Assembly: GCF_023715485.1 (NCBI RefSeq)
Contig: NZ_JAMBOF010000003.1
Span: 62,001-126,000, forward strand
Reading direction: 5' to 3'
DNA from: Mesobacillus subterraneus
GTDB lineage: Bacteria > Bacillota > Bacilli > Bacillales > Cytobacillaceae
Length of the DNA: 64,000 nt
Shown: positions 26,436 through 34,771 of the stretch, one piece after another
How the letters are laid out: every line of letters starts with the position of its first letter
How positions within the stretch are numbered: the first letter of the stretch is position 1
Translations under genes and position numbers: made by a program
Notes under the pieces: generated by a model
What the model was told of the DNA's origin: nothing
The model's input: the letters and a program-made list of their open reading frames with translations, nothing else
Database searches by the model: none

Positions 26436-27017
26436 ATGAGAGTGACGAAGATATTTGCGATATTAATTGTCATTAGCGGGTTAGTGGTTCTGGGAATCGG
26501 ATTATGGCAGCTTTGGGACATAAAACAGCAGGAACGGATATCGCTAGAAGCAGCGAAGGAATTAGTTGAGGGAAATAAACCAAAAGTTAAAAAAGAAGAG
26601 TTTCTGCCTGAAACAGGCAAAGCATCGGGATTGCTGGTCATCCCTAAAATCAATGCTGAATTAGCCATTGTCGAGGGAACCGATCCAGATGATCTGGAGA
26701 AAGGCGTTGGCCATTATAAAGGCTCATTTTATCCAGAGGAAAATGGACAGATCGTCCTCTCGGGCCATCGCGATACAGTATTCCGAAAGGCTGGGGAACT
26801 TGAACTAGGTGATGTCCTTACAATGAAAATGCCATATGGAGAATATACATACGAGATTGTTGGAACGAAAATTGTCAGTGCGGATGATACGAGCATCATA
26901 ACCCTGCAAAACTCAGAAGAAGAACTGATTTTGACAACATGTTATCCATTTAGTTATGTTGGGGATGCGCCGGACAGGTATATTATGTATGCCAAGAGAA
27001 CTTCTGATGGCAAGTGA
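26436..27017 (+). CDS. Class D-like sortase with LPETG in its stalk
   Basis: 193 aa transpeptidase. An N-terminal membrane anchor (about 6-27) and a charged stalk (28-60) precede the catalytic domain with His111 (LSGHRDT), Cys169 (LILTTCYPF) and Arg181 (DAPDRYIMY). The TTCYPF context and short length fit class D. Sortases cleave cell-wall sorting signals and join proteins to the wall. Unusually, residues 57-61 of the stalk read LPETG, a classical sorting pentapeptide. ATG 26436 has GGAG at 26427-26429 upstream; TTG 26424 is too close to it. No recognisable sorting substrate is encoded nearby. It has its own promoter and terminator. Confidence 0.87.
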   Translation: MRVTKIFAILIVISGLVVLGIGLWQLWDIKQQERISLEAAKELVEGNKPKVKKEEFLPETGKASGLLVIPKINAELAIVEGTDPDDLEKGVGHYKGSFYPEENGQIVLSGHRDTVFRKAGELELGDVLTMKMPYGEYTYEIVGTKIVSADDTSIITLQNSEEELILTTCYPFSYVGDAPDRYIMYAKRTSDGK

Positions 27018-27037
27018 ATATCAAAAAAAGTTTGCTT

Positions 27038-27074
27038 AAACCAGCCAGGTTCTAAAATTCTGGCTGGTTTTTCT
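27038..27074 (+). terminator. Terminator of the sortase gene
   Basis: AAACCAGCCAG stem with CTGGCTGGTTTTT. Confidence 0.9.
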
Positions 27075-27133
27075 AGTTCTTTAGGAAATTATAAAATTAT
27101 TTAGTTGTGGTGAACTATATGTAGTCTTCTTAA

Positions 27134-27251
27134 TCCAGCTCCAGCGCCTAGCCCCTCGAGTCGCTTCGGTCCGCCCAATGAAGTCAAAGAACGACTTCAC
27201 CGGTCGGCCCTCCAGCGCTTGTCAAGGCTGAACGAGGCGCTTGCGCTTTTT
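27134..27251. repeat. GC-rich intergenic repeat element (family A)
   Basis: A GC-rich island of about 118 nt in AT-rich surroundings. The ends pair imperfectly (AGCGCCTAGCCCCTCG on the left, CGAGGCGCTTGCGCT on the right), so it can fold into a long hairpin. The right end GCGCTTGCGCTTTT recurs exactly at positions 1-14. Similar elements are, to my knowledge, dispersed in intergenic regions of several Bacillus-group genomes. No ORF is evident. Confidence 0.7.
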
Positions 27252-27358
27252 GTTCTTTGAATTTATAGGCACTCAAAGTACTTTTGTTTTTTTTTGAATT
27301 TAAAATAGCCGCTTTTTATTTTAAATTTAATTAAATATATTTATAATAAAGAAAACAA

Positions 27359-27372
27359 TGAATGTTCATTCA
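27359..27372. promoter_or_regulatory. TGAATG palindrome upstream of ysmA (FadR-like half sites)
   Basis: TGAATGTTCATTCA carries the same TGAATG/CATTCA arms as the FadR box at 5146 but with a 2-nt instead of a 6-nt centre, 20 nt before the ysmA start. It is probably a TetR-family operator. Whether FadR binds this spacing is uncertain. Confidence 0.5.
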
Positions 27373-27392
27373 TTTTTTCAGGAGGTAACATC

Positions 27393-27857
27393 ATGAAGAA
27401 AATGGGATACGTTGAAGAAATCACAAGCTGGGAAGAGGAGTTTGAGTTTTTTTATAAAGTGAAAGTTAGATTTTCTGAAACAGATATGTTCGGCCATTTA
27501 AATAACACTGTACCATTTACTTATTTTGAGCAAGCGAGGATTGAATATTTCAAGAGCCAGGGATTCATGCAGGATTGGGTCAAGCCGGAAAATGAAACGA
27601 TTCCTGTGGTTGCCGACCTGCAGTGTGATTATTTAAGCCAGATATTTTTTGATGAAGACTTGAAGATTTATGTGAAAGCTGATACGATCGGCAATTCCTC
27701 AGTCGATTTACATTACATGGCAAAAAAATCTGATGGTTCCATTTGCCTGGCTGGCCGGGGAACGATCGTGCAAATTTCCAAGAAAACCGGCAAGGGAGCA
27801 GCTTGGACGGAGGACATGAGATACTTGTTTTCGAAAAGCAAAAAATCAGCAGTTTAA
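27393..27857 (+). CDS. ysmA: 4HBT-family acyl-CoA thioesterase
   Basis: 154 aa hot-dog-fold protein with the 4-hydroxybenzoyl-CoA thioesterase signature VRFSETDMFGHLNNTVPFTY (about 24-43), including the catalytic-type aspartate and HLNN. It should hydrolyse an acyl-CoA; the chain-length preference is unknown. Position between sdhB and gerE matches B. subtilis ysmA. AGGAGGT at 27380-27386 fixes the ATG. The TGAATG palindrome upstream suggests control linked to fatty-acid metabolism. Confidence 0.85.
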   Translation: MKKMGYVEEITSWEEEFEFFYKVKVRFSETDMFGHLNNTVPFTYFEQARIEYFKSQGFMQDWVKPENETIPVVADLQCDYLSQIFFDEDLKIYVKADTIGNSSVDLHYMAKKSDGSICLAGRGTIVQISKKTGKGAAWTEDMRYLFSKSKKSAV

Positions 27858-27910
27858 TAAGGTTTGGAATAAATTATGAAAAAACAGCACGAAGTCCTTT
27901 AAATGTTGTC

Positions 27911-27938
27911 ACTTCAATTCTTTCCTTCACATAAGATA
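27911..27938 (+). promoter_or_regulatory. Sigma-K promoter of gerE
   Basis: AC (27911-27912), 17 nt spacer, CATAAGATA (27930-27938) fits the sigma-K pattern AC-N16/17-CATANNNTA. In B. subtilis gerE is transcribed by sigma-K in the mother cell. Confidence 0.72.
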
Positions 27939-28002
27939 TGTTGACTAAATTTATACCCACCCCGCAGTTCACAGCTGGCGAAGGCAAGGAGGGTTACAAT
28001 AC

Positions 28003-28227
28003 TTGAAGGAAAATGAATATACTCACAAGCCATTACTCACTAAACGCGAAAGAGAAGTTTTCGAACTGTTAGTACAAGATAAAACAACAAAAGAGATCGC
28101 TAGTGAATTATTTATCAGCGAAAAAACGGTTCGGAACCATATTTCAAACGCCATGCAAAAGCTTGGTGTAAAGGGGCGTTCCCAAGCTGTTGTAGAGCTC
28201 CTGCGTATGGGAGAGCTAGAACTTTAA
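28003..28227 (+). CDS. gerE: Late mother-cell regulator GerE
   Basis: 74 aa LuxR-type helix-turn-helix protein with no sensor domain, the size and nearly the sequence of B. subtilis GerE ([15 protein letters not shown], then [20 protein letters not shown]). It controls the last class of spore coat and sigma-K-dependent genes in the mother cell. The start is TTG 28003, with AAGGAGGG at 27986-27993. A sigma-K promoter lies about 65 nt upstream, consistent with its timing. Confidence 0.97.
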   Translation: MKENEYTHKPLLTKREREVFELLVQDKTTKEIASELFISEKTVRNHISNAMQKLGVKGRSQAVVELLRMGELEL

Positions 28228-28436
28228 TCTAGACCGGCCGACCTATTGGGAGGCCGGTTAAGATGTTTATATGGGGTTAAAACAATGCCGCCAATACCTA
28301 AATATGAATTCTGTCTTGAAATTTGCTCGAAAAAAGTAGAAAATAAGGGCAATAGTATAAAATGTCATGTCAGCTTGTAAATCAAGTTTTATGGTAGATA
28401 AATTGGCGAACGCAATTATTTTAGGAGTTGTTACGG

Positions 28437-28895
28437 ATGAAACTTGAAGGGATCGAAAACAATCAGGAGCTGGAGACGGTTGCTGATATCGAGAAAGATT
28501 TAAGGTACATATCGGGAATCATAAAGCAAAAGGGCCGTGAGCTTCTTAGCAATTACACGATTACACCTCCCCAGTTCGTTGCTTTGCAATGGCTGTTTGA
28601 GGATGGGGATATGACAATCGGCGAATTGTCGAACAAAATGTTCCTGGCTTGCAGCACGACAACAGACCTTGTTGACCGCATGGAGAAAAATGAACTTGTT
28701 GTCAGGGTAAAGGATCCGAATGACAGGCGGGTTGTTCGTATTCATCTTCTTACAGAAGGCGAAAGGATCATTGATGAGGTGATCAAGAAACGCCAATTAT
28801 ATCTTCAGGAAGTATTGAAAGATTTTTCCGGAGAGGAAATTCTCTCACTGAAGAATAATTTATCGAAATTACATCATGAAATGCGTGGAGAATGA
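28437..28895 (+). CDS. ysmB: MarR-family transcriptional regulator
   Basis: 152 aa. A winged helix-turn-helix of the MarR type ([55 protein letters not shown]-like wing at about 93-108) is flanked by dimerisation helices. The ligand and targets are unknown. ATG 28437 is chosen with AGGAG at 28423-28427; TTG 28428 is too close. The next gene, racE, begins 10 nt after the stop, so they form an operon as in B. subtilis ysmB-racE. Confidence 0.88.
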   Translation: MKLEGIENNQELETVADIEKDLRYISGIIKQKGRELLSNYTITPPQFVALQWLFEDGDMTIGELSNKMFLACSTTTDLVDRMEKNELVVRVKDPNDRRVVRIHLLTEGERIIDEVIKKRQLYLQEVLKDFSGEEILSLKNNLSKLHHEMRGE

Positions 28896-28905
28896 GGCGA
28901 GTTTT

Positions 28906-29703
28906 TTGAACCAACCAATAGGAATCATTGATTCAGGTGTGGGCGGGTTAACAGTTGCCAAAGAAGTCATGCGGCAGCTGCCTTACGAACAGATCATTTA
29001 TGTAGGTGATACTGCGCGCTGTCCATATGGGCCGAGGCCTGTGGAGGAAGTAAAAAGATTCACCTGGGAAATGACCCGATTCCTGCTTGATAAGAATATT
29101 AAAATGCTTGTGATTGCATGCAATACAGCAACAGCTGTCGTACTTGATGAAATCAGGAATGAACTGTCGATTCCTGTTCTTGGAGTCATTCAGCCTGGCG
29201 CGAGGACTGCAATCAAGGTTACGGACAATTATAGAATAGGCATCATTGGAACAGAAGGCACTGTAAAAAGCCGTGCATATGAACATGCACTGAAATCCAT
29301 CAACCGCAAAACAGCGGTTGAGGCTCTCGCATGCCCCAAGTTTGTACCGCTTGTTGAAAGTGGGGAATACAATGGCACCCTTGCTAGGAAGGTAGTAACC
29401 GAAACTTTGGAGCCGCTGCGCAATCGCGGACTGGATACGCTGATACTCGGATGCACGCACTATCCCCTGCTTGAGCCTTTAATCAAAGAGGTCATGGGCA
29501 ATGAAGTCAAGGTGATCAGCTCTGGAGAGGAAACCGCGCGCGAGGTCAGCACAATCCTTGGCCATAACGATGTGTTTGCGGACCGGGATGAACTGCCTGA
29601 GCATTCGTTTTATATCACCGGCTCCAGGACGATTTTTTCCAGCATCGCTTCACAGTGGCTTGAGATGCCGATCGTTGGTGTCGAGAAAATTAAATTAGGG
29701 TAA
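28906..29703 (+). CDS. racE: Glutamate racemase
   Basis: 265 aa. The two catalytic cysteines are in [10 protein letters not shown] (about Cys74) and [11 protein letters not shown] (about Cys185), and the start [17 protein letters not shown] is typical. It makes D-glutamate for peptidoglycan. The start is best placed at TTG 28906, with GAGGCGAG at 28893-28900; longer in-frame alternatives (ATG 28876, GTG 28885) overlap ysmB and lack a good site. B. subtilis RacE begins at the equivalent residue. Confidence 0.94.
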   Translation: MNQPIGIIDSGVGGLTVAKEVMRQLPYEQIIYVGDTARCPYGPRPVEEVKRFTWEMTRFLLDKNIKMLVIACNTATAVVLDEIRNELSIPVLGVIQPGARTAIKVTDNYRIGIIGTEGTVKSRAYEHALKSINRKTAVEALACPKFVPLVESGEYNGTLARKVVTETLEPLRNRGLDTLILGCTHYPLLEPLIKEVMGNEVKVISSGEETAREVSTILGHNDVFADRDELPEHSFYITGSRTIFSSIASQWLEMPIVGVEKIKLG

Positions 29704-29707
29704 GGCA

Positions 29708-29736
29708 GACCTCCAGGATTGGAGGTCTTTTGTTTT
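29708..29736 (+). terminator. Terminator after racE
   Basis: AGACCTCC/GGAGGTCT hairpin, AGGATT loop, then TTTGTTTT. Confidence 0.87.
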
Positions 29737-29827
29737 AATAATAGGTTAAAAAAACTTTACAAAGACGGTCTAAAATATCCAAAGGCTCGTATACATGATA
29801 GTACAAACTGTCTTTGGAGGGATTTAT

Positions 29828-30898
29828 ATGTCAAAAAATAAAAAGGCTGTGATTGTTACTGCAGCAACATTGGCAACTACCGTTTTCCTGTCAGGCTGCG
29901 GGCTGTTCGGAGGCGAGGAGAAGAAGAAAATTGATCCGCCGCAGGATGTCACCTTAATGGAAGATGGGAAAGCAGCGGATGAGAATGTCTCTTCAGAAAC
30001 GAAGCAGGATGGAAAGGAAGCAGTTGAAACTACAATCCAGACAGAACTGTATTTGATCGACAAAAATGGTTATGTTGTATCACAGGCTATGGAGCTCCCT
30101 AAAACTGAGAGCGTCGCCAAGCAGGCTCTTATGTATCTAGTTGCAGATGGACCAGTCCAGGAGATGCTTCCGAATGGCTTCCGGGCTGTCCTTCCAGCTG
30201 ATACGCAAATGACGGTTAACATCAAGGATGGAACGGCTACAGTTGATTTCTCTAAGGAATTTGCAAACTATAAAAAAGAAGATGAGAAAAAGATTTTGCA
30301 GGCTGTGACATGGACGCTTACGCAATTTGACTCAGTTAATGATGTTAAACTGCAGATGAATGGCACACCGCTTGAAGAGATGCCTGTGAATGGCACTCCG
30401 GTAGGGGAAGAACTTAGCCGTGCTGACGGCATTAATATGGATAACTCAGACGTGGTGGACATTACAAATACAAAAGCGTTGACAGTCTATTATATTGGCG
30501 GTGAAGAAGGCGCATATTATTATGTGCCAGTAACCCGCCGTGTCAGCAATGACTTTAAAGATAACATCACTGCTATTGTGAACGAGCTGGTCGAAGGGCC
30601 TGCCTTTGCTTCAAATCTTTTATCAGAATTCCAGCCTGATGTAAAGCTGCTCGATGCTCCTAAGCTTGAGGGAGGAAAGGTTACGTTGAACTTTAACGAA
30701 TCGATTTATGGCAGCTTTGAAGAAAAAATGGTTTCAGAGCATGTTCTTAACTCCCTTGTGCTGTCATTGACTGAGCAGACTGGCGTGGAAAGTGTAGCTC
30801 TTACTGTAAAAGGGGAAACGGACGTGGTGACAGAGAAAGGCGAGAAGCTTTCCGAACCAGTAACAAGACCTGAAAAAGTTAACACTGGTAGTTTTTAA
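29828..30898 (+). CDS. gerM: Germination/sporulation lipoprotein GerM
   Basis: 356 aa lipoprotein with signal peptide and lipobox FLSGCG (Cys near 24). Two tandem GerMN domains follow (about 75-195 and 215-335), each with a LLSEF/LPNGF-type segment and a V-FN/FS strand. In B. subtilis GerM is needed for normal sporulation and germination and contributes to the channel-associated GerM-SpoIIIAG structure. ATG 29828 has GGAGGGA at 29815-29821; the in-frame ATG 29795 is rejected. The order racE-gerM-rph is conserved. Confidence 0.92.
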   Translation: MSKNKKAVIVTAATLATTVFLSGCGLFGGEEKKKIDPPQDVTLMEDGKAADENVSSETKQDGKEAVETTIQTELYLIDKNGYVVSQAMELPKTESVAKQALMYLVADGPVQEMLPNGFRAVLPADTQMTVNIKDGTATVDFSKEFANYKKEDEKKILQAVTWTLTQFDSVNDVKLQMNGTPLEEMPVNGTPVGEELSRADGINMDNSDVVDITNTKALTVYYIGGEEGAYYYVPVTRRVSNDFKDNITAIVNELVEGPAFASNLLSEFQPDVKLLDAPKLEGGKVTLNFNESIYGSFEEKMVSEHVLNSLVLSLTEQTGVESVALTVKGETDVVTEKGEKLSEPVTRPEKVNTGSF

Positions 30899-30909
30899 TA
30901 GCAAGATTT

Positions 30910-30968
30910 TGGTATACTAATTAAAGACATGTAAAGAGGCAGGCATCTGGCTGCCTCTTATTTATTGT
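30910..30968 (+). promoter_or_regulatory. Extended -10 followed by hairpin before rph
   Basis: TGGTATACT (30910-30918) is an extended -10. A hairpin AAGAGGCAG/CTGCCTCTT (30934-30942 with 30951-30959) follows within about 15 nt of the expected start site, with a weak T tract (ATTTATT). The hairpin may simply terminate gerM, or attenuate this promoter. Confidence 0.5.
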
Positions 30969-31025
30969 GGCAAACGGGCAGATACAAATCATGCGTCTGC
31001 CTTTCATAATGCTAAGGAGGGCTTA

Positions 31026-31787
31026 ATGAAAATGCGATTTGACGGGCGTGAACCCTTACAGTTAAGACCAATACATATTGAGACTGATTATTTGAAGCAT
31101 CCAGAAGGCTCTGTATTGATCTCGGTTGGCGATACAAAAGTAATCTGCACAGCCAGCATAGAGGACAGAGTACCTCCTTTCATGCGCGGTGAAGGAAAAG
31201 GCTGGATCACGGCGGAATACTCGATGCTGCCGCGAGCGACCGAGCAAAGGAATATCAGGGAAGCAGCAAAGGGAAAAATTTCCGGAAGGACGATGGAAAT
31301 CCAGCGCTTGATCGGCAGGGCACTGAGGGCAGTAGTCAATTTAGCGGCGATTGGGGAACGGACGGTTTGGATCGATTGTGATGTTATCCAGGCCGATGGA
31401 GGCACTCGCACTGCTTCGATTACTGGTGCTTATGTGGCAATGGCACAGGCGCTTTACAAGCTTAGCAAACAAAAAAAGCTATCTGCATTTCCTGTGAATG
31501 ATTTTCTTGCGGCTACAAGTGTTGGGATATTGGAAAGCGGCCAGGCTGTGGTAGATTTGAATTATGTAGAGGATTCCGCAGCCCATGTTGATATGAATGT
31601 CGTAATGACAGGCAATGGTGAATTCGTTGAGCTTCAGGGTACTGGAGAAGAAGCAACTTTTTCATACAGCCAGCTGCAGGAGCTATTAAAGGCGGCGCAA
31701 GAAGGCATCGCAGAACTTTTTGAAATGCAGAAGGAAGCTCTCGGCGAGGAATTGGCAGCGAAGATTGAGGCTGCAAAAAAGAGATAG
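31026..31787 (+). CDS. rph: Ribonuclease PH
   Basis: 253 aa phosphorolytic 3'-5' exoribonuclease that trims tRNA and other RNA 3' ends. Family motifs VEGSVL-like [19 protein letters not shown] (about 24-42), [14 protein letters not shown] (about 61-74), and [19 protein letters not shown] (about 118-136) are all present. AGGAGG at 31015-31020 allows ATG 31026 (5 nt) or ATG 31032 (11 nt); the first is kept. It starts the rph-rdgB-ysnB unit. Confidence 0.95.
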   Translation: MKMRFDGREPLQLRPIHIETDYLKHPEGSVLISVGDTKVICTASIEDRVPPFMRGEGKGWITAEYSMLPRATEQRNIREAAKGKISGRTMEIQRLIGRALRAVVNLAAIGERTVWIDCDVIQADGGTRTASITGAYVAMAQALYKLSKQKKLSAFPVNDFLAATSVGILESGQAVVDLNYVEDSAAHVDMNVVMTGNGEFVELQGTGEEATFSYSQLQELLKAAQEGIAELFEMQKEALGEELAAKIEAAKKR

Positions 31788-31799
31788 GGGAGATCTCAA

Positions 31800-32405
31800 A
31801 TGGACACAGTCATAATCGCTACAAAAAATAAAGGGAAAGCCAAGGAATTTGAAAAGCTGTTTTTGCCAAAGGGACTGGCGGTAAGGACACTTCTCGATTA
31901 TCCTGAGCTTGAAGACGTTGAGGAAACTGGAACAACGTTCGAGGAGAATGCGGTACTAAAAGCGGAGACAATCGCGAATGTTCTTGGCGTACGAGTAATT
32001 GCGGATGATTCCGGCCTAGAGGTAGATGCATTGGAAGGGCGGCCGGGCGTTTATTCGGCACGTTATGCCGGAAGCGAAAAAAATGATGAGGCGAACATCG
32101 ACAAAGTTCTTGAAGAGCTTCAGAATGTGCCAGAAAACGAGCGTACTGCCAGATTTTGTTGCGCCTTGGCTATGGCGGAGCCTGGCATGGAGACGCTGAC
32201 CGTCTTTGGAACATGCGAAGGCAGGATCCTGCGAGAACGGAGAGGGTCCAATGGCTTTGGCTATGATCCAATCTTTTTTGTAGAAGCAGAAGGGAAGGCG
32301 ATGGCTGAACTGCCATCTGAAGCTAAGAACAAGATCAGCCACAGGGCAAATGCTATCAGAAAACTGGAAGTAGTGCTCGAGGAGCGGGAAGATCGCCATG
32401 AGTAA
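31800..32405 (+). CDS. rdgB: XTP/dITP diphosphohydrolase
   Basis: 201 aa Ham1/RdgB-family house-cleaning pyrophosphatase (B. subtilis YsnA) that removes non-canonical purine nucleotides such as ITP and XTP. Motifs: [12 protein letters not shown] (about 6-17), [10 protein letters not shown] (about 67-76), GFGYDPIFF (about 152-160) and [10 protein letters not shown] (about 180-189). It begins 12 nt after rph and its last 8 nt overlap ysnB, indicating coupled translation. Confidence 0.94.
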   Translation: MDTVIIATKNKGKAKEFEKLFLPKGLAVRTLLDYPELEDVEETGTTFEENAVLKAETIANVLGVRVIADDSGLEVDALEGRPGVYSARYAGSEKNDEANIDKVLEELQNVPENERTARFCCALAMAEPGMETLTVFGTCEGRILRERRGSNGFGYDPIFFVEAEGKAMAELPSEAKNKISHRANAIRKLEVVLEEREDRHE

Positions 32406-32922
32406 GGTTTTGATAGTCAGTGACAGCCATGGTTCAACGGAACTATTGGAGGGGATCGAAAAACTCCATGGAAATGAAGTGGAATTGATGATTCATTGTG
32501 GGGATTCCGAACTTGAAGAAGATGCTGCTGCCATTAAAAATTTCAGGTCCGTTAAAGGTAATTGTGATTTCTATGGCAAATTTCCTGAGGATGACACGCA
32601 TGTGATAAATGGCGTGAAATTCTTTGTCACCCATGGGCATTTATATTCAGTAAAGACAACCCTGGTGAATTTATTTTACAAGGCAAAAGAATTGCAGGCT
32701 GATATCGTTTGTTTCGGGCATTCACATATTCTCGGTGCAGAAATGGTAGACGATGTCCTGTTTATCAATCCGGGCAGCATCCGGCTTCCACGTGGCAGGG
32801 CCGAAAGGACCTATGCAATCCTTGAACTGGACGAGGAAAAAGCAACATTGCAGATCTATGACTATGGCCATGGAGAAATGACCGGATTAAGGCAGGAATT
32901 TTCGCTTCACAAAACACAATAA
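32398..32922 (+). CDS. ysnB: YfcE/MJ0936-family metallophosphoesterase
   Basis: 174 aa calcineurin-like phosphodiesterase. The dimetal ligands are clear: SDSHG (Asp8, His10), CGDSE (Asp ~39), KGNCDF (Asn ~59), THGH (about 79-82), FGHSH (about 103-107). The physiological substrate is not defined for this family. It follows the nucleotide pyrophosphatase with an 8-nt overlap, as rdgB-ysnB in B. subtilis. Confidence 0.9.
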   Translation: MSKVLIVSDSHGSTELLEGIEKLHGNEVELMIHCGDSELEEDAAAIKNFRSVKGNCDFYGKFPEDDTHVINGVKFFVTHGHLYSVKTTLVNLFYKAKELQADIVCFGHSHILGAEMVDDVLFINPGSIRLPRGRAERTYAILELDEEKATLQIYDYGHGEMTGLRQEFSLHKTQ

Positions 32923-32942
32923 AACAACTATAATATTTTTCT

Positions 32943-32966
32943 GAGGGGAGTTTACCGACTTCCCTC
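32943..32966. other. Hairpin between ysnB and tRNA-Arg
   Basis: GAGGGGAGT and ACTTCCCTC pair around TTACCG. It is followed by A rather than T residues, so it is not a classical plus-strand terminator; it may stabilise the ysnB mRNA end. Confidence 0.4.
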
Positions 32967-32988
32967 AAAAAAAGAATGAATTATTTTA

Positions 32989-33017
32989 TTGACTTTTAGT
33001 TATTTGGCTAATATAAT
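32989..33017 (+). promoter_or_regulatory. Sigma-A promoter of tRNA-Arg
   Basis: TTGACT (32989-32994), 17 nt spacer, TATAAT (33012-33017), 27 nt before the mature tRNA. Confidence 0.88.
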
Positions 33018-33043
33018 AAATCTTGTCTTTAAAAAACATTCAT

Positions 33044-33120
33044 GTCCCAGTAGCTCAGCTGGATAGAGCACACGCCTTCTAAGCGTGCGGTCGGGAGTTC
33101 GAATCTCTCCTGGGACGCCA
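33044..33120 (+). tRNA. tRNA-Arg (anticodon UCU)
   Basis: 77 nt cloverleaf with encoded CCA. Acceptor stem GTCCCAG/CTGGGAC, D arm GCTC-AGCTGGATA-GAGC, anticodon stem CACGC/GCGTG with loop CTTCTAA, so the anticodon is TCT reading AGA/AGG. T arm GGGAG-TTCGAAT-CTCTC. Single tRNA with its own promoter and terminator. Confidence 0.96.
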
Positions 33121-33137
33121 TTTAAACTACATACCTT

Positions 33138-33169
33138 AACTCACCTTTTTCGAAAGGTGAGTTTTTTTT
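33138..33169 (+). terminator. Terminator of tRNA-Arg
   Basis: AACTCACCTTT stem with AAAGGTGAGTT and a long T run. Confidence 0.93.
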
Positions 33170-33502
33170 GTTTCCTTAAAATCCTGATCGTCTAAAACGC
33201 GAATAAGAAGAACATTTTTTTTATTTTTTTTGTTTTTTTTTGTTTTTTATAAATGTGAATATATCAACAATGTAAGCGTATACAAATAAACAAACTAATC
33301 TAAATTATCAAATAATTTGGAAAAAAGCTGTTGACGAGAGTTAAATAGGGGCGTAAGATAATCCTCAAATAAAAAAAACAAGTTGGCACCCCGCCAAAAT
33401 GAAAGACAGTTTTATATCAATTATAAATTGAATAAAATTGTATTTTTTTAAACCTTAATTTTATTAATTTAAAGCGTCTAATCGTTAAAGGAGTGTTAAA
33501 TT
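33170..33502. promoter_or_regulatory. AT-rich leader region and promoter of ilvE
   Basis: TTGACG (33331-33336), 17 nt spacer, TAAGAT (33354-33359) is a good sigma-A promoter. The transcript would contain a small hairpin TTGGC/GCCAA (33383-33397) and a very AT-rich stretch before the ilvE ribosome site AAAGGAG (33487-33493). I see no T-box in this leader. 33172-33330 is poly-T/A-rich without recognisable genes. Confidence 0.7.
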
Positions 33503-34405
33503 GTGCCCGATCAATGGATTTACTTAAACGGTGAGTTTGTCACCAAGGAAAATGCTAAGGTTTCGGTATATGATCATGGTTTTTTATACGGAGACGGTAT
33601 TTTTGAAGGGGTACGGGTATACAGCGGCAACATTTTCAGGCTGGAAGAACATATGGACCGACTCTATCGGTCAGCAAAATCGATCATGCTGAATATGCCA
33701 CACTCTAAGGATGAGTTCACTGACCTGGTTGTAGAAACAGTGGAACGGAATCAATTGCGAGATGCTTATATCCGAATCGTTGTGTCCAGAGGTGTTGGGG
33801 ACCTGGGATTGGATCCTTATAAGTGCCCCAACGCGAATGTGGTCATCATTGTTGAACCACTGGCTATTTTTCCAAAAGAATTATATGAACGAGGTCTCGA
33901 AATCGTGACTGTCGCGACAAGAAGGAACAGGCCGGACGTCTTGAGCCCTAAAGTAAAATCACTGAACTACTTAAATAATGTCCTGGTAAGGATTGAAGCC
34001 CATCTGGCAAACGTCAGTGAGGCACTGATGCTGAACGACCAGGGTTATGTTGCAGAAGGATCCGCTGATAACGTATTTATCGTCAGCGGGAATGTATTCA
34101 TGACACCGCCGGGGTATGTAGGGGCGTTAGAAGGAATCACCAGGAATGCAGTCATCGAAATAGCGAAAAATCTTGGATATGAGGTAAAGGAGGAACCGTT
34201 TACCCGTCATGATGTTTACACAGCGGATGAAGTTTTCCTAACTGGCACTGCCGCAGAAGTGATTGCGGTAGTAAAAGTAGACGGAAGAGTGATAGGGGAA
34301 GGAGTGCCAGGGAGCCACACACAAAATATTTTGCGTGAGTTCAGGGCAAGAGTCGTCGCCGAAGGAGTTCAGGTATATCCAAAAAAAGCTCATCAAGTCA
34401 GCTAA
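33503..34405 (+). CDS. ilvE: Branched-chain amino acid aminotransferase
   Basis: 300 aa fold-type IV PLP enzyme that makes leucine, isoleucine and valine from their keto acids. Motifs: VYDHGFLYGDGIFEGVRVY (about 22-40), the PLP lysine in SPKVKSLNYLNNVL (about 150-163; Lys in KSLNY), EGSADNVF and TGTAAEV. The start is GTG 33503, with AAAGGAG 9 nt upstream. It precedes the ilv-leu T-box, so it is transcribed before that control point. B. subtilis keeps its ilvE-type genes elsewhere in the genome. Confidence 0.93.
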   Translation: MPDQWIYLNGEFVTKENAKVSVYDHGFLYGDGIFEGVRVYSGNIFRLEEHMDRLYRSAKSIMLNMPHSKDEFTDLVVETVERNQLRDAYIRIVVSRGVGDLGLDPYKCPNANVVIIVEPLAIFPKELYERGLEIVTVATRRNRPDVLSPKVKSLNYLNNVLVRIEAHLANVSEALMLNDQGYVAEGSADNVFIVSGNVFMTPPGYVGALEGITRNAVIEIAKNLGYEVKEEPFTRHDVYTADEVFLTGTAAEVIAVVKVDGRVIGEGVPGSHTQNILREFRARVVAEGVQVYPKKAHQVS

Positions 34406-34411
34406 TTGAAT

Positions 34412-34713
34412 AAAGAGAAAGCGAAGACAGGGACAAGTAATTTTTTGCGATCAGCATGGACAGAGAGCCGGGATAGCTGAGAACCGGTGATGCCGCATTG
34501 AATGAACTCACCCTGGAGCGCCAGTTTGAAAGGAACCCTAGTAAAACTGGTCGAGTGATTGGCACTCGTTATCAAAAGCCGGCAGCAGCAGCTGCCACGA
34601 GTGCACGTGTAATCGCGTGAAGAAGGGTGGTACCGTGGAACAGGAGATAAAGCCTATTCCATCCCTTTGCCTGGTAAGCCCGGGCATATGGAGATGGAGC
34701 AGGCTTTTTTATT
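34412..34713 (+). promoter_or_regulatory. T-box leader for ilv-leu (tRNA-Leu sensing)
   Basis: T-box landmarks: GCGAAGACAGGGACAAGTAA at the 5' side of stem I, specifier region GAACTCACC with the Leu codon CTC near 34508, the T-box bulge AGGGTGGTACCG (34624-34635), then a terminator built from AGCCTATTCCATC and GATGGAGCAGGCT followed by TTTTTT (about 34660-34712). Uncharged tRNA-Leu should favour antitermination into ilvB. It lies between ilvE and ilvB rather than at the head of the whole unit. Confidence 0.94.
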
Positions 34714-34771
34714 TTGAAAAAAGCGTCAGATTGGCCATGCGCCATGCATTAAAAAATGGGAGGTTCGATAA

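Noticed and set aside
28285-28380. 31-codon ORF between gerE and ysmB with GGGG upstream
   Set aside because: The ribosome site is weak, composition is unremarkable and there is no family resemblance. Chance ORF is more likely.
32943-32966. Hairpin after ysnB as a rho-independent terminator
   Set aside because: It is followed by A residues on the plus strand, and lacks a T tract in either direction.
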